DNA from: Virgibacillus dokdonensis
GTDB lineage: Bacteria; Bacillota; Bacilli; Bacillales; Amphibacillaceae
DNA length: 64,000 nucleotides
Direction: 5' to 3'
NCBI RefSeq assembly: GCF_900166595.1
Contig: NZ_LT745763.1
Location: 777,315 to 841,314, forward strand
Below the pieces are notes generated by a model. That model saw only the letters and a program-made list of their open reading frames with translations, was not told the DNA's origin and searched no databases. Both the position numbers and the translations under genes were made by a program. Every line of letters begins with the position of its first letter. The first letter of the stretch is position 1. Shown here piece by piece: positions 27,646 to 36,907 of the stretch.

Positions 27646-28119
27646 ATGATACGGGTCATGTTTGTTTGTCTTGGTAATATTTGCCGCTCGCCAATGGCTG
27701 AAGCTATTTTTGTTAATTTAATACAAAAAGAAGGATTAACAGACCAAATTGAGGTGGAATCTGCCGGAACTGGTGCATGGCATATTGGCAAACCACCCCA
27801 TAAAGAAACGATAGCGATTTTAAAAAAGTATGAGATTCCAACGAATGGATTAGTTGCTCAACAAATAACATCAAAAGATAAAGGTAAAGCGGATTATTTC
27901 ATTGCTATGGACGAGGAAAACAAACAAGATTTATTGCGGATGTTTGGAGAAAACGGTAAAGTACGAATAGCAAAATTAATGGATTTTGTGGAGCATACCA
28001 AAGAAGAAAATGTGCCTGACCCTTATTTTACAGGTAATTTTTCATATACATATGAATTGGTAGCTGAAGGGTGTTATCAACTCTTACAATATTTAAAACA
28101 AAAACATGCGATACAATAA
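27646..28119 (+). CDS. yfkJ: Low-molecular-weight protein tyrosine phosphatase
   Basis: This cytoplasmic phosphatase removes phosphate from protein tyrosine (and possibly arginine). The 157-residue product has the P-loop CLGNICRS at residues 8-15, with nucleophile Cys8 and Arg14, and the general-acid loop VPDPYFTG near residue 123. The ATG at 27646 has GTGGGGGA upstream; a GTG at 27634 overlaps that site and is less likely. It leads an operon with a YtxH-like gene and yfkH, the same order as in B. subtilis yfkJ-yfkI-yfkH. Confidence 0.92.
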   Translation: MIRVMFVCLGNICRSPMAEAIFVNLIQKEGLTDQIEVESAGTGAWHIGKPPHKETIAILKKYEIPTNGLVAQQITSKDKGKADYFIAMDEENKQDLLRMFGENGKVRIAKLMDFVEHTKEENVPDPYFTGNFSYTYELVAEGCYQLLQYLKQKHAIQ

Positions 28120-28131
28120 GGAGTGTACATG

Positions 28132-28428
28132 ATGGGAAAAAGAAAATTAGTTACAGGAGTCGTACTAGGGGCAACAGCAGGTGGATTAATTAGTCTTTTA
28201 GATAAAGAAACAAGAGTTTATGCAAAAGAAAAACTTGCATCCGCAAAATCTGGTGCAAGCTACATGTTAAAAAATCCGTCTGAGACGATCCACACAGTGC
28301 GGACTAATTTTGATAAATTAAATCAAGCATTTACAAAAGGTGCTGAGAATACAATTAATGCTTTGAACGAAGCGGAAACAACACTTGAAAAAGTAACGAA
28401 TAAAAGGAAAACGGACCGAATAGAATAA
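28132..28428 (+). CDS. yfkI: YtxH-like small protein (yfkI position)
   Basis: This 98-residue protein begins with a short hydrophobic segment (GVVLGATAGGLISLL, residues about 7-21), then a charged amphipathic helix region rich in Lys, Ala and Glu, as in YtxH-type general stress proteins. It lies 12 bases after yfkJ and before yfkH, matching yfkI in position. AAGGAG precedes tandem ATGs at 28129 and 28132; I chose the second for better spacing. Function unknown. It is probably membrane-anchored with a cytoplasmic coiled tail. Confidence 0.75.
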   Translation: MGKRKLVTGVVLGATAGGLISLLDKETRVYAKEKLASAKSGASYMLKNPSETIHTVRTNFDKLNQAFTKGAENTINALNEAETTLEKVTNKRKTDRIE

Positions 28429-28542
28429 AGTACGATGGACAAGTCATACTTCATAATGATGAACCAATGATCTGACCTTGTATAATAACCTATGCTTAAA
28501 ACACATATCTAAGCATGAGGGAACAAGTTTAGGAGTCGAGTA

Positions 28543-29367
28543 ATGGTAAATACAGTACTTTCTTTTGGAAAGCAGCTATATCAACGAATGATAAAGATAG
28601 ACCTGTTTGGATTGGCTGCACAGTTAGCTTATTTCTTTTTGTTGTCACTGTTTCCATTTCTATTATTTTTAGTGACGCTTGTTGGTTATTTACCGATGGA
28701 TGAGTTAGCTGTATTAGATATTATTTCTTCGTATGCTCCACCTCAGATTGTAGAGCTGATTTCAACAAATGTTACGAATTTAATTAGACAACAGAACGGT
28801 GGATTGCTTTCTTTTGGTATAATTGCCACACTATGGGCATCTTCTAATGGTGTAAACGCCTTAATGCGGGGTTTTAACTATGCGTATGAAGTAGATGAAA
28901 ACCGTTCGTTTATTGTTTCAAGACTTATTGCTATTATAATGACAATAGCAATGATAGGAATTATAATTATCGCATTATTATTACCTATATTTGGTAAATT
29001 AGTTGGTTCTTATTTATTTTCATTTGTCGGTTTATCAGAAGGTTTTATTCATGTATGGGAAGCCTTGCGTTGGGTTGTTTCGTCAGTTGTTTTCTTTATT
29101 GTCTTTCTTGCATTATATAAGCTTGCACCGAACAAACGAATCTATTTAAAGGATGCAGTGCCAGGAGCTTTGTTTGCTACAGTAGCATGGCAACTAGTTT
29201 CATTAGGTTTTTCTTACTATGTGAGTAATATTGGTAATTATTCAGCAACATATGGCAGTCTCGGAACTGTCATTGCACTCATGATTTGGTTTTATTTATC
29301 AGGGATCATTATCCTAACTGGCGGTCTAATAAATGCTGTCATTCGAAAAAACAAACATGTAAAATAA
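28543..29367 (+). CDS. yfkH: YihY/BrkB family membrane protein
   Basis: This 274-residue integral membrane protein has six predicted hydrophobic segments and the family blocks LAAQLAYFFLLSLFPFLL near the N-terminus, LWASSNGVNALMRGFNYAYEV, and near the end GNYSATYGSLGTVIALMIW. The YihY/BrkB family was once called ribonuclease BN by mistake; its transport or structural function is unsettled. It follows yfkJ and the YtxH-like gene, and matches B. subtilis yfkH in place and length. A bidirectional hairpin separates it from the convergent metal ATPase. Confidence 0.9.
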   Translation: MVNTVLSFGKQLYQRMIKIDLFGLAAQLAYFFLLSLFPFLLFLVTLVGYLPMDELAVLDIISSYAPPQIVELISTNVTNLIRQQNGGLLSFGIIATLWASSNGVNALMRGFNYAYEVDENRSFIVSRLIAIIMTIAMIGIIIIALLLPIFGKLVGSYLFSFVGLSEGFIHVWEALRWVVSSVVFFIVFLALYKLAPNKRIYLKDAVPGALFATVAWQLVSLGFSYYVSNIGNYSATYGSLGTVIALMIWFYLSGIIILTGGLINAVIRKNKHVK

Positions 29368-29443
29368 TATAGGATTAGACAAGGCATTTTCATAAACTTT
29401 GTCAATGATCTTTGCATATAGAAAGCAAGCAATTATATTTTAA

Positions 29444-29479
29444 TAGGCCTTAGGGAAATTGGTAACCCCTAAGGCCTTA
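29444..29479. terminator. Bidirectional terminator between yfkH and the metal ATPase
   Basis: TAGGCCTTAGGG pairs with CCCTAAGGCCTTA between two convergent genes. T-rich sequence lies on the plus-strand side and A-rich sequence precedes it. Confidence 0.75.
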
Positions 29480-29498
29480 TCGGTCTTAACTTGATAAG

Positions 29499-31373
29499 TT
29501 ATTTTAATAACCGTAATCCATTTAAAATAACTAAAATGGTGCTACCCTCATGTCCTATTACTCCTAATGGCATATCAAGGATTTGTAAGAAATTAGACGC
29601 AATGAGTATAGCGATAACTGCAAGGGAGAAAAATATATTTTGTTTTACGACGCGATTCATTTTTTGAGACGTGTGAATGGCGTTGGTTATTTTGCTAAGG
29701 TTGTTTTTCATAAGCACGACATCTGCAGTTTCTAACGCTACATCTGTTCCTTCTCCCATTGCAATGCCAATATTTGCTGTAGCTAATGCTGGGCCATCGT
29801 TAATTCCGTCACCAACCATGCAAACATGTTGATATTTTCCTTTCAGTTTTTTTATTTCTTCCACTTTCTCATGTGGTAAACAATTTGCTACATATTCATC
29901 AATACCAGCTTCTTCTGCAATGGCTTTCGCAGTAAGATCATGATCTCCCGTAAGCATAACGGTGTGAATTCCATGTTGTTTTAATAATTTAATAGCTTGT
30001 ATGCTGTCTTTTCTTACCGTATCTTTCAGTGCAAATAAAGCTACAATCTGCTGTCCTTTTTTTACATAAACGATTGTTTTCCCCTCAGAAGCAAGTTGCT
30101 TCGTTATATCCTCAAAATCCGCTTCATAACCAATATAATCAGGCTTACCAATCTCCCAAGTTTCATCCTCAATTACGGCTGAAATACCGTTTCCAGTAAG
30201 CGTAGAAACTTGAATATCTTGTAACGAAGTACCTATTTGTTGTTGCTTGCCAAATGTAACTATAGCGTAGGCAAGAGGGTGTGTTGAATCTTGCTCCATA
30301 GCCATTGCAATAGGTAATACATCCTCTTGCTTATGATCTGGATGTACATGAAAATCAGTCACTTCCGGTTTCCCTTTCGTTAATGTACCTGTCTTATCAA
30401 ATGCAATGGCATGAATATGTCCCATGTTTTCAATGTGGACACCCCCCTTAAATAGAACCCCTGCTCTTGCGCTTTTAGATATGGCGGATAAAGTAGCTGG
30501 CATAATGGAGGCTACAAGGGCACATGGAGAAGCAACAACGAGTAAGATCATAGCTCGATAAATACTTTCCTGAAGTGTCCAGTCAAACAAAAGATGGGGA
30601 ATGAACATCATCAAGACGACAACAATTAATACGATTTTCACGTAAGCTCCTTCAAACTTTTCAATAAATAACTGGGAAGGAGATTTTTCATCTTGTGCGG
30701 ATTGAATCATTTGGATGATTTTTTGGAATAGCGTTTGATTTGCTGCTTTCGTAATTTCGATATATATCGAACCATCCAAAGCAACTGTTCCTGCAAAAAC
30801 TTCTTCATTTTCTGTTTTTCGAACCGGAATAGATTCTCCGGTAATGGCACTTTCATCTATGGATGTTGCTCCACGGGAAATGATCCCATCTGCAGGGATT
30901 CGCTCTCCGGCACGTACATAGATCATGTCACCTATTTGTAAAGACGAAACAGTAACCATTTCTTTTTGATCGCCATTCATTCGTAATGCTTCTTCAGGTT
31001 GTAATTTCATAAGTGAGGATATTTCTTTGTTACTTTTATTCATCGTATACGTTTCAAGCGCACCTGATAAAGCAAAAATAAAGATTAGAATGGCACCTTC
31101 TGTCCAATAACCAATTGCAGCAGCACCAATCGCGGCGAATATCATTAACATTTCTACATTTAAGTCTTTATTACGTATGGTTTCTGTAATTCCTTCTTTT
31201 GCTTTGGCATACCCTCCGATTACAAATGCGACGAGATGAAGGGTAACCCATAAAGCGTCAGACAGATGATTTTCGAATGTCCAAGCAATTGCAATAAGTA
31301 ACCCACTAAATAGAGCTGCAATTAGCTCTTTATGTTCAGATATTTTTTTCGTTATCTTTGTTTCGGTTAACAT
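29499..31373 (-). CDS. pfeT: P1B4-type metal-transporting ATPase (PfeT-like iron/zinc efflux)
   Basis: This 624-residue P-type ATPase has no N-terminal metal-binding domain. It carries TGES at residues 178-181, the membrane metal-site motif SPC at 282-284 rather than CPC, the phosphorylated Asp326 in DKTGTLT, and the GDGINDGP hinge. HEGST...N near residues 608-618 is the TM8 motif typical of P1B4 pumps. B. subtilis PfeT (earlier ZosA/YkvW) has this layout, exports Fe(II) and is controlled by PerR. A PerR-like box lies upstream at 31500-31514, which supports the same role. The start follows TAGGAGAGG. Zn or Co export is the alternative. Confidence 0.87.
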   Translation of the reverse strand: MLTETKITKKISEHKELIAALFSGLLIAIAWTFENHLSDALWVTLHLVAFVIGGYAKAKEGITETIRNKDLNVEMLMIFAAIGAAAIGYWTEGAILIFIFALSGALETYTMNKSNKEISSLMKLQPEEALRMNGDQKEMVTVSSLQIGDMIYVRAGERIPADGIISRGATSIDESAITGESIPVRKTENEEVFAGTVALDGSIYIEITKAANQTLFQKIIQMIQSAQDEKSPSQLFIEKFEGAYVKIVLIVVVLMMFIPHLLFDWTLQESIYRAMILLVVASPCALVASIMPATLSAISKSARAGVLFKGGVHIENMGHIHAIAFDKTGTLTKGKPEVTDFHVHPDHKQEDVLPIAMAMEQDSTHPLAYAIVTFGKQQQIGTSLQDIQVSTLTGNGISAVIEDETWEIGKPDYIGYEADFEDITKQLASEGKTIVYVKKGQQIVALFALKDTVRKDSIQAIKLLKQHGIHTVMLTGDHDLTAKAIAEEAGIDEYVANCLPHEKVEEIKKLKGKYQHVCMVGDGINDGPALATANIGIAMGEGTDVALETADVVLMKNNLSKITNAIHTSQKMNRVVKQNIFFSLAVIAILIASNFLQILDMPLGVIGHEGSTILVILNGLRLLK

Positions 31374-31499
31374 GATCGGCCTCTCCTATCGTTACTTATT
31401 GTTAAAAAGTTTACGGTTTTTTAACGGAGGGGTGAGAAGACACACAGAATGCATGGCTAAAATTAAATTCCCCAACCTAAAAAACAATACGCCTTTTTT

Positions 31500-31514
31500 C
31501 TATAATTATTATTA
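31500..31514 (-). promoter_or_regulatory. PerR/Fur-like box upstream of the metal ATPase gene
   Basis: CTATAATTATTATTA matches the PerR consensus TTATAATNATTATAA except for about two bases, and lies about 130 bases before the ATPase start. Confidence 0.5.
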
Positions 31515-31795
31515 TATAATATTTATTGTTATATTATCATAATGGGTGAGATTGTCAAGACCGCATATGCTTATTTTACCATGAAACTGTGCTTGAATTT
31601 GCTTTTTTGCATTAAAAATTAGCCTAATACAACAATAATAGCACTTTTTTAGAAAAATTAATAAAGTAAATGTCGCTTATTTTATTAATTGATAGAAATT
31701 ATCAATTAATAATTTTATAAAAAGTATGTGTGTAAGCCATTTGTTTTGAAAAAATATTTTCATTTAAATATATATAACAATTGAAAATGTGTGTA

Positions 31796-31823
31796 CATAA
31801 GTAAGTTGTTGTTTGTACTTATG
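31796..31823. promoter_or_regulatory. Inverted repeat before the amino-acid binding protein gene
   Basis: CATAAGTA and TACTTATG are perfect 8-base arms with a 12-base spacer, about 120 bases upstream of the start. It is a candidate operator. Confidence 0.4.
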
Positions 31824-31940
31824 CTTCCCTAACAATTAGAGTGAAAGGATAACAAGTTGTTTCTATTCCCCTTTAATTTATATGTATATTCTGTTACAAT
31901 CCGATATGTACTTATAAATACAACAGATGGAGGAGTCATG

Positions 31941-32819
31941 ATGAAATATATAAAGATATCCTTGATTTTAATTGCTTCAATAGTGTTTATTACTGCTTGC
32001 TCTAACAGTTCAGGTGATTCAAACAGTGAGGGTGAAAATGGTGAAACAGATAAGAGATGGCAAGAGGTAAAAGAAAAAGGAGAGTTAGTTGTTGGGACGT
32101 CCGGTACACTAATAGCAGCCTCCTATTATGATGGGGAAGAAGAAAGTGAGGAGCAATTGACGGGATATGATGTAGAAGTAATGCGTGAAGTTGCTAAGCG
32201 TTTAGATGTAGATATTTCGTTTGAAATTATGGGAATCGACAGCATGTTACCCGCCATTAAAAGTGGCAGAATTGATGTTGCAGCAAATGATATTGAAGCA
32301 ACAGACAAGCGAAAAGAGTCCTTTAACTTTAGTGAGCCTTACAAATATTCTTATTCTACCATGGTAGTGCGAAAAGAAGATAATTCTGGAATTGAATCGC
32401 TAGAAGATTTAAAGGGGAAAATAGCTGGTGGTGGAGCCACTACTATATATAGTCAAATTGCCGAACATTTTGGCGCAGAAGTAAAAACGTACGGAAATGC
32501 TCCGAATGAGGCTTATTTACGTGATGTTCACAACGGTAGGTCAGATGTTATCGTAAACGATTATTATTTATCTAAATTTGGTGTCGCAGGATTTCCAGAG
32601 TTTGATATTCATCTTCATCCAGATTTAAAGTTTCACCCAACAGAACAAGCTGTAGTAATTCCAAAAGATGCAGACATGCTTACTGAAAAAATAAATGATG
32701 CTTTAGCTGCAATGAGAAAAGATGGGACGCTATCAGAGTTAGCTAAGAAATTCTATCAAGAAGATGCTTCTCAAAAACCTGAGGGTGATATACAAGAAAT
32801 TGAAGGATTAGATTTATAA
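31941..32819 (+). CDS. Amino-acid ABC transporter substrate-binding lipoprotein
   Basis: This 292-residue precursor has a lipoprotein signal ending in the lipobox FITAC, a short Ser/Gly/Glu linker and a family 3 solute-binding domain with LVVGTSGTLIAASYY, YDVEVMREVAKRL, DVAANDIEATDKR and FNFSEPYKYSYSTMVV. It is anchored to the outer face of the membrane and delivers a polar or cystine-like amino acid. GGAGGAG precedes tandem ATGs at 31938 and 31941; the second has better spacing. The permease gene follows after 307 bases with two hairpins in between, and no ATPase gene is adjacent, which is unusual. Confidence 0.88.
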   Translation: MKYIKISLILIASIVFITACSNSSGDSNSEGENGETDKRWQEVKEKGELVVGTSGTLIAASYYDGEEESEEQLTGYDVEVMREVAKRLDVDISFEIMGIDSMLPAIKSGRIDVAANDIEATDKRKESFNFSEPYKYSYSTMVVRKEDNSGIESLEDLKGKIAGGGATTIYSQIAEHFGAEVKTYGNAPNEAYLRDVHNGRSDVIVNDYYLSKFGVAGFPEFDIHLHPDLKFHPTEQAVVIPKDADMLTEKINDALAAMRKDGTLSELAKKFYQEDASQKPEGDIQEIEGLDL

Positions 32820-32933
32820 TTCATATAAACGAATTTTTAATTAGTTGGGGTTTTCTTTCATCCGCACTAATTATTAATCGACCAGGGATATGACTTCAGC
32901 CTTTTATGAAAAAAGGCATTTAGGTGCTGTTAC

Positions 32934-32970
32934 CTCCCACTTAGAATTTTCCCATACTAGTGGGAGTCTT
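32934..32970 (+). terminator. Hairpin after the binding-protein gene
   Basis: CTCCCACT pairs with AGTGGGAG around a 17-base loop and TCTTAT follows. Confidence 0.55.
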
Positions 32971-33016
32971 ATAGCGCTTTACACCCGGAATAACCGGTTT
33001 AGAAGCCATTTTTAAG

Positions 33017-33044
33017 GCCATCCACAGTATCTGGATGGCTTTGT
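33017..33044 (+). terminator. Second hairpin before the permease gene
   Basis: GCCATCCA pairs with TGGATGGC around a 7-base loop and TTTGTT follows, a terminator-like form. Confidence 0.65.
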
Positions 33045-33126
33045 TACAAAATAGGAGAGCTTTTACAAACAAACTCTTGTATATAAGCGATAGCTTTTCC
33101 TATACGTGTGACAGAAAGGGAGATGA

Positions 33127-33822
33127 ATGGTGCAAACATTCCAATTTAGTGACATATTTGATGTTCAGTTAGCGATAGATAATCTTCCGTTTGTATTGAG
33201 CGGACTGCCAATGACTTTACTTGTCTCGGTTATTGGTATGCTATTGGGGCTTGTTTTAGGGCTATTGCTTGCTTTAGCGCGAAATGCTTCTTATTTTTTC
33301 TTGCGCTTACCTGCTAGATTATACATATCGTTTATGCGGGGGACGCCAATCCTTGTTTTTTTGTTCATTCTGTATTTTGGACTTCCGGTTATTGGGATTA
33401 AATTGACAGCATTCATGGCAGCTTGCTTAGGGTTTGGTTTAAATAGTGCTGCGTATATTGCTGAAATTGATCGTGCCTCGTTGAATAGTGTAGATAAAGG
33501 ACAATGGGAATCAGCAAAAGCATTAAATTTAACTTATTGGCAGACGTTGCGAAAAGTTATCTTGCCACAAGCGACTAGAATTGCTATTCCACCATTAACA
33601 AATGTATTTATGGATTTAGTCAAAGCTACTTCGTTAGCAGCTGTGATTACGGTCCCAGAGCTGTTCCAAAAAACACAAATTGTTGCAGGTAGAGAATTTG
33701 ATGCCATGACGATGTATATTCTCGTAGCGCTCATTTATTGGCCGCTATGTATCGTTATTGCTTTTATCCAAGAACGTTTAGAAGCACGCTTCAGTAAATA
33801 TGTCGTGCATGAAGCAGTTTAA
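33127..33822 (+). CDS. Amino-acid ABC transporter permease
   Basis: This 231-residue membrane protein has about five hydrophobic segments and the HisM/GlnP-type features: FVLSGLPMTLLVSVIGM at the start, YISFMRGTPILVFLFILYFG, and the EAA loop seen as QWESAKALNLTYWQTLRKVILPQ with its conserved glycine replaced. It would form a homodimeric channel with an ATPase encoded elsewhere and work with the lipoprotein upstream. A family S repeat starts just after its stop codon. Confidence 0.88.
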   Translation: MVQTFQFSDIFDVQLAIDNLPFVLSGLPMTLLVSVIGMLLGLVLGLLLALARNASYFFLRLPARLYISFMRGTPILVFLFILYFGLPVIGIKLTAFMAACLGFGLNSAAYIAEIDRASLNSVDKGQWESAKALNLTYWQTLRKVILPQATRIAIPPLTNVFMDLVKATSLAAVITVPELFQKTQIVAGREFDAMTMYILVALIYWPLCIVIAFIQERLEARFSKYVVHEAV

Positions 33823-34555
33823 GTTTTTTTACTATAATATTTAAAGGTTTATCGTATAAGAAAATAAAAACTACAGCTTTTGCCAAGTATTATGGGGAAA
33901 GCTGTAGTTTTTCTAATCTAGGAAGTAAAAAGTTTAGTCTATCACAGTAATTGTAACTATGGTATATTTAGTATTTTGCTCATTGCATTAACCGTATGGA
34001 AAGGTAGTCGTTTTATTTAATGTGTCCAACTGCCGATGTACTTTGGGAAAATCTCCATCTCTAAACGAATGAACTGTTCCACTGCAAAGGATACTTTGCC
34101 ACGTATATAGTTCGATTTATTAAAATTCCTTTGAAATCATACATAGTCTGATTTTAATTTACTCAGCTTAGCTTGTAATAATTTTTTAATCCTTTCCCTA
34201 TATCTCCTTACAATGAGTTTATTGGGAGTAAATGTATAAATTTGTCAAATAGCTGAAGTTCACAATTATTCATAAGTCAATTATTACATTTTAAAGTTAT
34301 CATTTATCGTGCCAACACTGAAACTGAAATCGCAATAAAATCCACTTATACTTCCATTGATTCAGAGTTGCCATACTTTAAAAACTTTCTCTTATATACG
34401 GCAACATTAAACCTTTTAAATATCTATTTCAAAGTGTACATTTTTGCTTAACATGTGTATGAACATTACAAGGTGATACGGACCCTTCCCCAAGGTTGGT
34501 GTAACTTTTCAAATGACAGATAATACTATACAATTAAAAAAAGGGTGTGAGTAAA
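33823..34555. other. 733-base intergenic region before the Uma2 gene
   Basis: The first 95 bases hold a family S repeat. The other 640 bases are A/T-rich with no ribosome-bound open frame, no terminator and no RNA class I can name. This is the longest unexplained stretch in the window. Confidence 0.45.
33831..33917 (+). repeat. Family S repeat, full copy with perfect inner hairpin (S6)
   Basis: The right half forms a hairpin with perfect 15-base arms, AAAAACTACAGCTTT (33866-33880) and AAAGCTGTAGTTTTT (33898-33912), ending TTTTTCTA. It lies 8 bases after a stop codon and may serve as a terminator. Confidence 0.85.
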
Positions 34556-35122
34556 ATGAGTTTACCAAACGAAGAACTTGTCTCCTTAAAAAAATTTTAC
34601 CAAATGCGGGAGCAGACCGATCAGCTCCTTGAATATATTGATGGCGTCGTTTACATGTCGCCCTCACCCTCCACCGTTCATCAACGGCTATCTATGCGAT
34701 TAGCCGCGCAATTATATAACCTATTAGAAAGCGGTGATTGTGAGGTTTTCTCGGCGCCGTTTGATGTGAAACTAAGTAATGAAAATATTCCTGGAGATAA
34801 AGTGGTTATCCCTGATTTGTCTGTCATCTGTGACAAAAGTGGCTTGGATGATCAACAATATACAGGTGCTCCTACAATGATTATTGAAATAATTAGCCCA
34901 TCCAATCAGGCACATGACCTTATTACAAAATTGAATTTATATATGCAGTATGGGGTCAAAGAATATTGGATTGTGAACCCCCTGCTCAACACAATCATGG
35001 TATATGCCTTGAATGAAAAAGCGAAATACGAACAGAAAGACATTGTCCGTGAAAAGGGTATCGTCACATCATCAGTGCTTCCTGATTTTTCAGTTGATGC
35101 TGAGAAGTTTTTTCAGCAATAA
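34556..35122 (+). CDS. Uma2 family (DUF820) nuclease-fold protein
   Basis: This 188-residue protein is a Uma2/DUF820 member with the PD-(D/E)XK nuclease fold. GVVYMSPSPSTVHQRLSMRL, the aspartate motif VIPDLSVICD, the glutamate strand MIIEIISPSN and YMQYGVKEYWIVNP are seen in order, so the catalytic acids appear intact. Many Uma2 genes sit alone, abundant in cyanobacteria, with unproven function. Either GTG 34547 or ATG 34556 could start it; AAGGGTG favours the ATG. It is isolated between long non-coding DNA and a terminator, consistent with horizontal arrival. Confidence 0.85.
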   Translation: MSLPNEELVSLKKFYQMREQTDQLLEYIDGVVYMSPSPSTVHQRLSMRLAAQLYNLLESGDCEVFSAPFDVKLSNENIPGDKVVIPDLSVICDKSGLDDQQYTGAPTMIIEIISPSNQAHDLITKLNLYMQYGVKEYWIVNPLLNTIMVYALNEKAKYEQKDIVREKGIVTSSVLPDFSVDAEKFFQQ

Positions 35123-35159
35123 CAGCGTTACGCGGGGATGGTTCTCTCGTCCCTAAAAA

Positions 35160-35194
35160 AGTCAGTCCAAATGTAACATCTGGACTGACTTTTT
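35160..35194 (+). terminator. Terminator of the Uma2 gene
   Basis: AGTCAGTCCA pairs with TGGACTGACT and TTTT follows. A family S repeat begins straight after. Confidence 0.9.
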
Positions 35195-35195
35195 G

Positions 35196-35270
35196 CGCTA
35201 TAGGAACGTATAATCTTTTATGGATTATAATATAAGCAAAACGACGAAAGCCGCTTCTGCTCGTCGAAAA
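35196..35270 (+). repeat. Family S repeat (S7)
   Basis: CTATAGGAACGTATAATC, then GGATTATAATATAAGC, then a hairpin of ACGACGAAAG and a GTCGAAAA-type right end. It follows a terminator directly. Confidence 0.75.
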
Positions 35271-35321
35271 TTCGCTCATCCTCGCGTAAAACTCGCTCAT
35301 TAAGTTCTAATAATTTCCTTT

Positions 35322-36497
35322 TTACGTCCCCACTCGATTTGTTTCGTGTTGGGTGTTCTTCTTTACTAACATAGCTACTGTAATCAACATTAAGATAAAG
35401 CTTATAAAATAAAAGAATGAAACGCGTTCAAAAACGTCAATAAAATAACCGCCAATAAAAGGTCCGCTAATGCTACCAACACTAAACATGATGCCAACCA
35501 TTAAATTTCCAGCTGGAAGTAAGTTTCCGGCGAGTAAATCTGTCATATAAGAGATACCTAAGGAAAACAAAGAACCTACACACATTCCTGCTAAAGTGAA
35601 CAGGATAAATAAAGCAAGGGCAGAAGACTCTAAAATGGCAGTAAACAGAAAACATAGCGAACCGAGCGATAATACAGTTATTAGTACCGATCTTCTACCG
35701 AATTTATCGCTTAATGCACCTAACGGGAATTGGGTAATTAAGCTACCTGCTGCAAAGCAAGGAATAATGAGTGAAAGTGTATGAACATCATGCCCAATAC
35801 GCAGGCCATAGATAGGGAAAATGCTATGTAAAGAGGCCTCTAAGAAACCATATCCAAAACCAGGTAACATCGCAATCCAGGCTATTTTAAAGGTTTGTTT
35901 AAAGCGTTGCATTGAACTTGTCGGATAAACTGGGTCTACAGATTGTTCAGGCCATTGATTACGAAGGAAAAACAATAATAGCCAGACGGTGAAGCTCAAA
36001 GCTGCAGAAGCTAGAAAAGGCACCGATTGGTGAATGGATAAAAGTCTTGTCATTAATGGACCTATAGCAAAGCCTGCTCCAAACGATAAACCATAAAGAG
36101 CAATACTTCTTCCTCTTGTTTCCGCTGTAGCTGTTGCCGTTATCCATGTTTGTGTGCCAAAATGCAACATTTGGTCACCAATTCCTATAATAAGTCGCAA
36201 TATAAACCAAAACCATAAAGACTCCCATACTGGAAATATAGCCAAAGAAAGGATGACGAGCAAACCGCCGACAAAAATCATTGGTTTAAAACCAAATTTT
36301 CGCATTGGCTTTTCCATAAATGGAGAAGCGATTAAAACTCCAATATATAATCCTGTTGCATGCAAGCCGTTAATAGAAGAGGCTACGCCATTTTGTTCAA
36401 GAATAATAGAAATTAATGGTAATAACATTCCTTGTGAGAAACCAGATATAAATACAAGCGCAATTAGTATCCACAAACGATATTTGGTCAGTTGCAT
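35322..36497 (-). CDS. Major facilitator superfamily transporter
   Basis: This 391-residue membrane protein has twelve predicted segments in two halves. The MFS signature between TM2 and TM3 appears as FMEKPMRKFGFKPM, and in the second half as GALSDKFGRRSVL, and it starts with FISGFSQGMLLPLIS. It most resembles drug-efflux type MFS proteins, but substrate cannot be read from the sequence. The start follows AAGGGAAG. It stands alone and faces away from the OsmC gene. Confidence 0.85.
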   Translation of the reverse strand: MQLTKYRLWILIALVFISGFSQGMLLPLISIILEQNGVASSINGLHATGLYIGVLIASPFMEKPMRKFGFKPMIFVGGLLVILSLAIFPVWESLWFWFILRLIIGIGDQMLHFGTQTWITATATAETRGRSIALYGLSFGAGFAIGPLMTRLLSIHQSVPFLASAALSFTVWLLLFFLRNQWPEQSVDPVYPTSSMQRFKQTFKIAWIAMLPGFGYGFLEASLHSIFPIYGLRIGHDVHTLSLIIPCFAAGSLITQFPLGALSDKFGRRSVLITVLSLGSLCFLFTAILESSALALFILFTLAGMCVGSLFSLGISYMTDLLAGNLLPAGNLMVGIMFSVGSISGPFIGGYFIDVFERVSFFYFISFILMLITVAMLVKKNTQHETNRVGT

Positions 36498-36907
36498 GAT
36501 GGACTCTTCCCTTCTGAGTGGTTCTCTGTTGTTTGTTGACTTGGCAACTCTTTAGGATGCTTGAGCTGTGAAACAACAATCTTCACTGGATGACGTTTTT
36601 TGGGGTGAAATATTATTATGTGTATCTGTCTTTTGGTTCTAATAAATTAAGTAAATTGGTGTGGCAACATTACTATTGTATCAATGTGGCAGTTCGTATT
36701 GTTGTTTTTATAAGGATCGTAGCTTCTAAAACGACAAGGTGGTAAACAATTACTTGCCCATACAAACCGTTAATTCGATCCTGTAATTGGATAAACCTAG
36801 CAATAATTTACTAGGAATAGAGGAAAAGGTCAATTATTGTGAATAAATTGGCCATATCGTTTATGATAAAAAGGAGAAGTATATTAAAAAATAGGAGGGA
36901 AGTTCTG
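36498..36907. other. Divergent intergenic region between MFS and OsmC genes
   Basis: This 410-base region must hold promoters for both genes. I see no clear promoter pair, repeat or RNA element. Confidence 0.35.

Larger units (their letters stand above)
31374..31940. other. 567-base A/T-rich divergent region with regulatory repeats
   Basis: It separates the metal ATPase (minus) from the amino-acid binding protein gene (plus). A PerR-like box lies at 31500-31514 and an inverted repeat at 31796-31823. The rest is very A/T-rich with no open frame that has a ribosome site. Confidence 0.5.
32820..33126. other. Gap between binding protein and permease genes
   Basis: Two hairpins occupy this gap (32934-32970 and 33017-33044). 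The final 80 bases hold the permease ribosome site GAAAGGGAG. I see no gene. Confidence 0.5.
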
